64,000 bases of DNA from assembly GCA_963920705.1 (NCBI GenBank), contig OY987237.1, forward strand, positions 14,290,601-14,354,600, written 5' to 3'. Positions 11,301-22,800 of this stretch are shown here, in pieces. The notes under the pieces are model-generated. The model ran no database searches, was not told the DNA's origin, and saw nothing but the letters and a program-made list of their open reading frames with translations. Position 1 is the stretch's first letter. Each line of letters starts with the position of its first letter. The DNA is from Odiellus spinosus. Taxonomy: Eukaryota; Arthropoda; Arachnida; Opiliones; Phalangiidae. The position numbers were made by a program, and so were the translations under genes.

Positions 11301-14300
11301 TTATCAATTAGATAAAGAAAGACGCGTATGACAATGAGGATGTAAGCTAAGAATTTAGGCGCTAGAGGTTCTTCGTGGAAATACTTTTCAAAAATTAGGC
11401 AATATTAATGTTGACATATATTTAGGAGAGTGTCAGGAAAATTCTTAAAAATTGGAATCGGTGAGTTGTTTTGAATTACGAATACGTGGACATAAGCTTC
11501 TCAGGTGTACAAAATTATTGAACTCTTTTCACTATCAAAGCTGAACTCATAAGAGTTCGAACTCAATGCACGGTCAAAGTTGAATTCAGTGAACTCAGGT
11601 GTACGGCGAATTCAAGAGTGTCGGACCCCTCGAGCTTACCTCAATCAAATTAAATTCATAACTTTAATTAAAGTTTTTTTTTAAATATTTGTTGTACCTG
11701 ATTTCATTGAAATACAAAATCTCTGAACGTTAACATTGAAAGCCCAAAATCATTCTCAAAAACAGTTTGAAATCTCAAAATATCTCGAAAATCCTGAAAT
11801 CCCTTGCACAATTTAAAATTTCCCGAAAGATTACCAAAAGCCATAACACAGTCCCTTGACTGTGATTATCATACATAATTAACGACTAATTACGAGTTTA
11901 TTTTAAAACCGGTAATTCGGTATGATACTCATACGAAATTTGACACTCATTTCGAGTATAATTGTATAACCCAATTATAGTTATAATTGCTAAAAATTAG
12001 GGGAAATATCTTTTTAAGCTACCAGCCGGTATCTACATTAATTAAAGAAACTACGGTAATTAGGAAAGGATTACAGGAAGCTCCTAAATTGTGAAATAAT
12101 TATATTAACAAAACGGTAATTAAACATTTTGAAATATATGGTAGATTAGGGTTATTTTACTTCTGACATTAACTACAATTAAATGGAATAGTAAAATGAA
12201 TCATGCTATTTATAATTAATATGCAATTTCCGAAAATTTTGATTAACTAGCAGTTAACAAAATCCATTAACTGGCTGTTAACAGACAACATTAACAGAAA
12301 TAATTCATTCACCTTAACTTCAGTTAATTAAATATAACTTTAACTTAGGATTACAAATAAAAACTATCTCAGATTTCAGAATGTTTCTAAGTTACTTACT
12401 CCTTTATCTCAAAGGACTCGGGTCATTCTAGTGTTAAAATAAAACGCATGACACCTTTGACAGATTTCGATCTCTCAAAACATTATTATAGTTTCTAAAT
12501 TTGAATTTCTATGAATAATAATCACCTGTCTAGATAGTATGATTGATCTTCTTATAAACAAAAAGGCGGAGAAAGCGAGCATCAATGCACTTTAAATATA
12601 TGAATTTAAGGACACTATCAGCGTGTATATCTTTCTTCTATTTGAAGCTTTCCACGGTTAATGCCTCGGGGTGCCCATACGCTGTAGAGATTGAGAAGTA
12701 TCCCGCCTCGGGTTCCTATCCTAAAATCGAAGAAATTAGAATTGGATAATCCATCATCATGAAATTCGCTGTTAATTGCTTGAACTTGGCGTTTGTTTTC
12801 TATGCAAATACTCCGTACAGTACAATATTTGATGTATTTTCAATCAATAGTTCTACATCACCATATTTTTTATAATGAATTATATCCGCAACAACAGAAG
12901 CCGATGAAACCCTCCTTTGAAGTCTACTACTCTAAAGTTCCATATAGGGCTCCTCTCTGTATGGGTAAAATTCCCGATTTTACGAGATCGGAGGGGTCCT
13001 ACTTCATACCCCCATCTCTACGGAAAATTGGAAATTCTCTCTCTCCACAAACGACGACGTTTTTTTGACGAACTCCAAGGCTGCTAGAGATATTCGCTCG
13101 ACGAACTCCCGCTCCGAAATTATCTACCGTTAGGAGGTGTACGAATCGCGCTTTTTGAAACTAAGCCATACAGAGAGGGGTAGACAAGACCAGGGAGTAA
13201 TAAACTTCAAAGGAGAGTTTCATCTACTTCTGGCAACAATAATAGGAGTCTTAGGTCTCTCACCCTCCTCCTCTTGGGCCTCTAATTCCGTTCGTCTTGC
13301 TTTTTGTCCTATTTCATCACGGGTCTCTTGTACCCATCGTCTTGGAGCTGATGTCGTATGCGTTATTAAACATTGGGACCCTCAGAAGTAATGTTCACAC
13401 GTCGTGGATGTGATGTTATTTTTCTTCTTGGGGATTGTCCATCTTCATCCTAGTTTTCTGGTTTCGATTAAAACCTAGAATTTCAAGTAAAATTTGGACA
13501 TAGTGTAAAATTCTTTCAAAACATCTTTTGTATAGGAAAAGAAATTCCATTATTTTATTACATATTTGGCGGGGTTTTTTTTTCCGGGGCAAAGATGCGT
13601 AATTACAAATTATTATTTTGACGTTCCACGATGGGCTGGTCAACCATGCGAATCCTTCGGAATTTTTATCATTTTTTTAGTCGCCTAGCTGGAGTTGAAT
13701 TACGCGTTTTTCGGCTCTTCGCGCCACGTACCTTGACGAACCGATACGAGGAAAATAATAAATTTTAATAATTTCACTTTCACTACTTGACTATAGTAAA
13801 CCAACATCCGCCGTTTTAATTCCGCAAGCATCTCATAGATCTTTTGTAATTTCATTTTTATTTTTTGTCGCGCGTATGGTGACTATTCTTCGTATTTCTA
13901 TTATATTCAAATTTAAAGGGAAGGTGAAATAAAAACACCTTTACGTTTAATATCGTATTGGAAATTCGTCCTTAATTCGCTGTTTTGGTATTCTTTAAAC
14001 TGTAGAAGCTATGCAACATCTTTTAACCCCAATATCTTATTGGTTAAATGGCAAAAATGCAACCGAATTTGTAGACCATACGTCACATTACCAAGGCTTT
14101 TGATCTAATTACAGCCTCCATCAAGTTTGACGCAATAATTATTAAATGTTCTTTACCAATTAATTTAAAGTATATTACAATAAGAATATAATATGAGCTT
14201 AGAGTTATACAAAGGGATCCGAGTGATACTTAGATCTGGTAGGATCTGTTATGTGATGTCCTAAACCCTCGTGATGGCGTGACGTTCGCAATATGTGGAT

Positions 14301-17300
14301 GTGTAGGAAAGGGAGTTGATTGAATGATAAACTAAAGGACCTCAGATTGAATCATTAATCCCACTTCAGTATATTTGGTCCATGTCTAAATTCGCGGCAA
14401 CTTCGCTCAAGAAAATACCAAAATAAAATTATATGGTAGTACCCCTTTAACTTTTCAAGTATAACACTCCATCCAAACCAATTATAAAACTTAGCGTACC
14501 ATTCCTGTTTAATACGAAGGTTAACAGACCTTGACCCTACTCATATATATATTAGATAATAATCTCGCCGAGTCGATAGCCTCTCTCTGAAAAATATGAA
14601 ATTTTTACGCTAGTAATTCATTTTTTTATTTATTTATTATTTCTAAACATTAAATTTTTCGTGAAGTTATTTGTTCAATCACGGTCACCTACCTTTTTTC
14701 CGTTAAGTTAGGCCTAATCCTATCGTGTTTATAACACCATGAAATATTTTTCAACCGAAGTTTTTTTTTTTTACACCAGTCTTACGGTACATTATTGGTC
14801 GTTAACGCAAATAGGCAATTTTCTTCCCATTTTCAACTCGAAAAGAGAAAGATGGTTTTAAAATCCCACGTATTATGACGCGTAAGTACTTCCTTACAGC
14901 TGTCAAAAATATCATTAAGACTCTGTCACGTGGTTGGTTCGAGGCACGCTTCAACGAACCCCCTAAAACTTAATTCGTAGCGCTTATATTTGAGTTTGCT
15001 GGTTATAGGACTTCAAACCTTATAGTCCCACGTGGTTCTGTCATTCAACTTCCACTTAAAATACACTATCTTATGTTGAAAGAGTTCACGAAAGATGTCT
15101 TCATTGGTGGGTCAACATCGTCTAATTATTTGATTGTCCAATTATTTTCAATTGCAATTTTTATATAATGTTTAGTCTTTGATATCAAGAGGCAATTAAA
15201 AGTAAAAGCGGACGATGTTGACCAACCACTTTGAATTAAGAAATATTTCAAGGGGGGAAGTATGAAAGGTAGGCAAAATCGACGAACAACGAGTGCCCGG
15301 CGTAAATCGCGGCGGATCGACACACCGCTTTACTCCCAAAAAATAGTTACACCATTTTAAACCTCACTAAATTTTCCCTACGCGCACTTCCGGAACTCGC
15401 GAGCCGGAGTCAACCTTCGACTCCATTTTAACAGACAGCCTGACTCCCGAGACAGGAAGTTCTAAACACAAATCGAGCCGTCTTGTTTATACAAAGACCA
15501 TTTACTAGAGTAGCGACATTGAGAAGTCCAGCGCGAGCTAGTGGCCTAGATAGTCAGCAGCGGGCTCTTGTTGTTCGTGATTTTTTAGCATTGGTAGTAT
15601 AGGGGCTTTCATACTTCCCCCCGAAGGGGGTTTATTATATACCTCTGGTTTCAACCATTAGCAGATGGGGGTTAACTCTTATATGATATCTCTTGTCATA
15701 CGAGATATTTTTTTGTATAATTTCAGACATTTGGTCAATTCTCTAACGATATCGTCATCCAGCATCACGATATGGTGGTAACCAACCAGGACTTGGGTCT
15801 GTCAGTTCATTGCCAGTACGACTTATCAAATCGGAGCGTATCTAACGGTGTTCAACTCGAAGTCAACGGGTAAGTCCAGTTTTCTTTTCGATGTCCTCAC
15901 TTTCTTTTCTCTCGAGTCTCGACTGACATTCCATATAGATATTTTGAACGATTAACCGTTTTTTTTTTTTTTTAAAGGAATTTGATATTAAATCTAGACA
16001 CTAAAGTTCTATGAACCTCGATTCTTTAGAGATTTTAAATCAGTTTTAAATTTCAATTCGGTGGAGGACTAGACTCCAAACTATCTCTATAAAAATAAAT
16101 TATAGAGATAGATGTGGACCAAGCTGTTGTATTTCACGCTAAGTCAAAAATGATCTTGATATTTAAAGAACTGTCAATATATTTTGAAATTCCAATCACG
16201 TTATAAAGGAAGAAGACTTTCCTAAATCAGTATTTTGATAACGACTTTAAATCAGTTCGAAATTGCATCACGTACGAAGTTAAACACCATTTATCGTTTT
16301 CTTAGAAATAACGTTAAGCCTAACTTATTATTTAGTGAAATTTCGTACTGATTTAAATCGCAGTGTGTTTGATCTTTTAGAGTTAATACGTACAAAGGCA
16401 GAGTCTCATGGTTCTTTACTTTGATTTTTTTCCTCGCATATATTAACATTTCTCTATTGACTATAAGAAAGCGAACGAATATAGGATCTTACCCCTTTCT
16501 CAAAAGTTGTCTGGCTGCTAGCGATATTTTGAAAATACTATATCGTTTAAAAATCATTTTAAAATTTATGGAATATCTTTCGGGAAATCTCTAGAGGCGG
16601 GAAAGTGGTTTTTGCGTTATTAGATCTATGGGAGTGACAACGTTTTGCTTGTATGGGGAAGTATTTTGGGTATTTTTTTTTTATAATGTAATCGTATTTT
16701 GATAGGCCTGGTTTTTTCCTGGTTTTTAAGGCAATAAAGTGAAAGGCAGGGGGAATATGATACGAGTAATGACATCAGTACTTACTTTCCTATGTTCCCC
16801 TCATCTTAACGTATAGTATCTAAAACATTGGAGTTATATAGAAACTAAATTTAGCGTTTTTGAATATTATTCAAAATTATGAATTTTTAATGAGGTCGTT
16901 AATAGATTTTTTAATTTTCACTTCGTCATCTTAATTGGCTCTTGTGAGAATTTAAATGATAGATAAATACTAGAAGACTAAAATTTATAAAGTCATGGAC
17001 CGCAATTAATAATATTAACATCATCAAAGATTAAGTAGTTTTGAGAATCATAATTTACAGTTAATTTGCGTTCGTCAATCAAACTTTAGAAATTAATTTT
17101 AATACCAAAAAAGTGTTCAATAATTGTTAGAAAATTCTCGAATACGTTTTTTAGAAATAAATAAATAAATTTAAAAGCTCTTCTATTTTTAGCTCATAGT
17201 TTCACTCGTAGTCTAGTTTTTATTGTATCTTTAAATTCATGTCCATGTACACCTGGATTTATTAAGACAAAATGGCGCGTTGAAAAGCGCACCATAAACA

Positions 17301-19821
17301 TGCCACATTATTTATACAGATCAGCAACGCCTTAATCGGCTTAGATTAAAAGATTTCGAGGCCCGACGATTTTAAGAAATCTTTATTCGCGGTTGGCCGA
17401 TTATGAAATAACAGAGGAATCGTACCGCGCTTGTTCCGTAGATTTATGCACAAGACATTGCAACCTTAGAATGCCCCTATAATTACCTCGAAGTACAGTT
17501 TATTCAATATTAAAAGGAAACTTGGATGTAAAATTTGAAAAAACATAAATATAAATTCGGACCAATCGTATTATTTCAGCCTTCAACAGTGCTTGTAATG
17601 ATTTAAGGCCGGTGCCTGTTCGATTTTAGCTCCAAGTTTCCCTTTAAATTAAATTCAACATATGTAGGAATTTTCCCCCATCTTACATTTTTTTACTCGC
17701 ACCAATACTTCACTTAATTATATCAAGAAGGATCAGACAAGGAGAGGAAAAGTGGGGCTGCGTTGAGTTAGAGAGAGAAGAGCCAACCTCCCACTCGGGT
17801 GGAAAGGGGGGATATGAAATTCTCGAGGTAAACTGTTGTCACGTGGTCACTAGCGTCGTCGGCTACTACGCGTCTCATAAAGGATCCGATTTACCCACGT
17901 GACAACATTTTACCACGAAACATCTCTACCCCCGTTCTCCCAGAGTGGGAGTTTAGGCCGACGCAGTAGGAACTGCGCCGTCCCCACTTTTCCTCTCCTT
18001 GTCTGATCCTTCTTGATTATATTTTTTAAAATATCGTATTTATCGGTAAGCTTTCGCTTTTTACAAATTTAAATACAGTTAAAACCATTGAAAGGAACGT
18101 AAAAATGTAATGAATATATTTTTTTTTTAAAGGAAAGGCTTAAGTTAGTAAAATATTTTTAATTGTAAAGATTCGTAATATGAAATATATTATATCAGGA
18201 ATTCGTAAATAATTATAGAATGAATTTTATTAACAGGCCACGAACGCGAGGGGTAGATAAGAGGCGTGTCTTATTTTTCTTAGGCAATACCGAGCTAGTA
18301 ACCAGGTCACTCTCTTCAGCAACACCAATTCAAGAGGTGTTTATATTAATGGATTCCAGATTATATTTTAAACTACATAAATTAACTGACTAATTAATAT
18401 TTGATTTGGAGTTCATGAAAAACCCGTGACAGCCGCGCTTAAAAATAATTAAAAATCATACCAATTCATTTTTTCCTGTAATTAGATTAAATTATATTCA
18501 GATTCCCTTTTTTTTCAAAAATAACCATTATAGGTTCCATCACCTTAGCTTTGAATTTAATTTTGAGTTTAGCGGATCATTTGCAAACGGGTTTGAAATA
18601 TATATTAAAGTTTATAATTTCCATAAAATTAGGAGCAAGAAATACGCGTATAATATCTTTAAGCGAACCGGTAAGACTTTTAGAAAAGATGCGCTAGGTT
18701 TTTTTATGAAGGGATTTTTTTTTTTCATCTGGAAATTGAATTATTGAAGTTAGTCTTTTTAAAAGTTTAAATATTTTTCAAAGGAGCTAGCACCCTCAAC
18801 CTCTAATCTAAGGGAGCGCCTTACGACGACGTTATAAATGGCAAAATTTTAAATTGAAAATTATTATATATTACGAAAGGAGTAAGGAAGATCAAAAGTA
18901 GCGAGTGGTAAAAAAAAAAAAAAAAAATTGTTCAAACTAAATTGAATTGATGGTGACTTGGTTTGATCCATTGCGGTTATTGACACTGAACGAGTCTTGA
19001 TATTCAAAGGCAGTTAGTCACACTTTAGTCATGTAGTATTGAGTTCAAGAACGTGCAGTTTGAGAAAAAAAAATGATGATTAATTAACTAGTTTAACATC
19101 TATAATTAAGTTAATACGTTTTTGCGAACAAGCATGCAGTATATTGTATGCTGAATTTTCTACTTATAATCTGAGCCGACATTAATCTCAGGGATATTAG
19201 AATATTAGGATAATCTCAGGGATATTAGAATATTAATATAATCTCAGGGATATTAGAATATTAGGATAATCTCAGGGATATTAGAATATTAGGATAATCT
19301 CTGGGATATTAGAATATTAGGATAATCTCTGGAATATTAGAATATTAGGATAATCTCAGGGATATTAGAATATTAGGATAATCTCAGGGATATTAGAATA
19401 TTAGGATAATCTCAGGGATATTAGAATATTAGGATAATCTCAGGGATATTAGAATATTAGGATAATCTCAGGGATATTAGAATATTAGGATAATCTCAGG
19501 GATATTAGAATATTAGGATAATCTCAAGGATATTAGAATATTAGGATAATCTCAGAAGGTTTAATTAGTAATAAATCTGCCGTAGGAACCCTCAAATGTC
19601 ACTGTCACAGTTCAAACATCGAATGTTTTCTGTTAAAATGTTAAAAACACCTTTTCTGTTTACTAGGCTTTCTAAAAAATAATAAAACTATATAAAGATA
19701 ATATAATACCTGGCGCGCGCGGATTCCCGCCCTTTTAGTTTACGATCATGGGTGCCAACCGTGATTGCTAGTTTCCCGCTAAAATAAAATAATATTTTAG
19801 TGGAGAAGTAGGCCCACTGCA

Positions 19822-19863
<42 letters not shown>

Positions 19864-22800
19864 GGCTCATCAATTTCGGCTGAGCGAGGTGAACGAACCC
19901 CTACCTGTATAATTCCAACTAAGTTATAGCGTATAGGATACGTATCCAAGGGGTCACGATGGGAACCGTTATACCAAGCCAATTTCCTTCCTGACCCCGC
20001 GGGTCCCAGCACTCTATAGGATATGTTTTCGTTTTAGAATGTGGGAATATAAATAATATGCCAAAAAAAAAACAGTAAACTCTTTTATATTTTGTTTATT
20101 GACATTTTATTTTTCAGAATAGAATCCCCTTTTCAAGGAAAAAATAATTGAATTGAAACGTTTTTCCGGTTCAGATTTGATTTTTACTAAAGCTAAGTTC
20201 ACACTATAGACTTTTAAACAGTTTTGGAAAGGTCAAATTATAATTTTTGGGGTCATCTATAAGGATATGTAGGTAAAATCGCTGTTTATCAAAACAACGT
20301 CGGTGTTGGTTAAAGGTTAAGTTAGATTAGTTTTAGACAGGGCTGGAAGTTAAGTACCCTAACAAATTTTAATATTTTTTCATGAATTTCTTCTAACTTT
20401 TTATTTGACATATTTTATCAATCAGAGTTGATATTTTATTCAAAATATGAGAAAACATTTAAATCTGAAGGGAAATATATTCAGTTTATAATAGTTATGA
20501 TATTACAAATAATTGGTGAGGCAATCATAAACAGTTCCTCGAAATGTAGCAGAATATTTAATTTCTCTGACCAGTTGGGTTCATTTTCAAATTCCTTGAC
20601 TTTTCCCTGACCTTTTGGGCCAATTTCCAAATTCCCTGGCTTTTTGCAGGTTTTTCAGGTCGTGTATAAGAACCCTGTTAGAGATTCGTTGTTTTGAAAA
20701 CTACTGACCTACCCACAAATCAAAAGTGATGCATTGACAAAAAAATATAATTATATGCTTTAAAAATTTGATCGAAACATAAAAAAATGTTTGGACTTGA
20801 TCTCGCACGATCGCTCTGAACTATACGATTTATTATTCATAAGATTTGAAAACTCTTCCCGTTAGATTTCAATGCCTTCTGACTGTACTCAACTGCGCAT
20901 ACGTGTAGGGTTGCGATTATAACGCGGGTCAAAATAAACGAGTTTATTTTTTAGAAAGAGAAGGTGAATAGCTTTTTTTTTAATCTATTCCATATTTAAA
21001 GGGAATTTTGATATCTTCCCAAGGTTTTTTAACTAATTATAGTGGTTTTTATGACACACCCATGTTTGTAAATTATATCTACATCTTTTCCACGGATTCC
21101 TTTAAAAATTAAAAAACCTTTATCGGAGACTTTAATTAACTCGAAATTTGGTTAGTGAAAACCTCAGTAAAAACATCTTTTAAATATAATATAGTTGAAA
21201 AGTAAGCATTTCACTTTCCCTTTGAATAAATGACGATAAATTCGGGGATAATTCTGGTAAATTTTCCAAAAAGGGTGATGTATGGTCAAGTTCAAGAATC
21301 GTATAAAAAAACATAAAAATAAATTCAAATTTTCCTGTACCGGTCGGTATATAAGAAACGAGTTTAACCCGAACGTAAAATATTGAACCAAATAAAAACT
21401 TGCTGATTTAGTCTAAAAGAAAAACCCTTTTTATTCAACATTCCAAACTAGGGGGTATATTTAGTTCGGTATATGTTTCGAATACGTACCTGTAAAACAT
21501 AACCTTTAAAATACACAAAGCTTAATGCCTTAGGCTTTCCTTTAGCATTGATGGATCAATTCAGTTCTGACGTCAACGAGAAAGCAATCCTTGGACCTAA
21601 ATTTGATACCCAAATTAAATTTCAGAAACCCAAAATTATCTAGTTGATCAACCCCTTAGATAAAATATCTTTCTGACCAAGAAAATAATAACCATAATTA
21701 AAGAGCAAGTGTAGCGAATAAAATTGAAAATATGTAAAAAGATTAGAACTTGTTTTGAGGCGAATCAAAATTTCGTTTACGGCGCTCACTTAATGACGTA
21801 ATTTAAATTATGCCATTGTATTTTGGGGGCCAATCGTCTTTACAGCATTGGGAATGTACTCAGTTTCATCCATGACATTTCGACATCAATTTATTTATAT
21901 ATCACGGGATCATTAAGTATGGGCGGTACCTTTCTAGATCTTCAGACCCAAATCAGCCAATCAGTACAGCAAACCAGTGTGATTAATTGCTAGTTAGCGT
22001 AATGGAGATACATATTCATGTTAGCATAAATTCATGGCTACATTTTCTATTCTTCAAATTGTCTATTATGATAATTTAATATGAAAATGATTTCATGATA
22101 CTCGGATAGTTTCCCTTTGACTTAAATTGGCTTTGAACTTTCTGTATCTATCTCAGCGATACGCGGAAAAAGTGTATTCTTCGTGATTTCATTGGTATAG
22201 GGAAAAAGTTCAAACTTCGACTTGTGCAAATACCTGCACGCGTTCCTTCGCGTCTTTCAATGTCACGTTGTCTCTTTGGCATTGGGGGAAAAAGTTTTTT
22301 TAAACCAGTTAGCTGCCGTAAATATTTTTAATATATAATCATCTTCTTCTGGAAGGAATAATTACGAGAGGTCAATGATTTAATTCGCTTACAGAACTAT
22401 TTATTTCAATTTTTCTGGTTTCGTTCTAGGGAAGTTGACACCAGCGGAACTCAATCTGCCGTCGTCAGTTCACCCAATGTGACCATGAGAATCGCCGATC
22501 GTGTCGGCGCCGATATTCAAGCTGCCCAAGTGGGTGACCCCTTGGCACTCAGATTCGAGATTATGGATCCCGGTAGTGAGTCATTTATCCATTTCCTCTA
22601 TTGTTTTATAAGGTTAATGACGTCATCATGAGGCATTATTTGCGTTTATTTATTCAAATATTGTATTGTTTTTATGCAAAGTTATTGCGGATAGAAGGGT
22701 AATTTTGTAAGATTATGAAAAACAGAGGTCAGAAGGGTCAATTAAACTCTTCTTTATAAGGTTTACTTCATTACCGATTAGGAAAACAATTTAAACATGT

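Larger units (their letters stand above)
9961..15726 (+). other. 5.8-kb intron of the + strand gene
   Basis: Contains MITE copies 3 and 4, a GAGTTCA-rich element, the truncated MITE family 3 copy, and the two candidate short frames at 12.6-13.4 kb. The rest is unremarkable AT-rich sequence. Confidence 0.75.
15870..22429 (+). other. 6.6-kb intron of the + strand gene
   Basis: Contains the 17510 short element, MITE family 2 copy 1, the 28-bp array, the CT microsatellite and the CAGGG-type element. No further exons recognised. Confidence 0.75.

Noticed and set aside
15126..15323. 65-codon minus-strand frame
   Set aside because: Crosses the edge of the truncated MITE family 3 copy; no independent support.
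19688..20012. Minus-strand frames with RERERE runs
   Set aside because: They are produced by the (CT)18 microsatellite.
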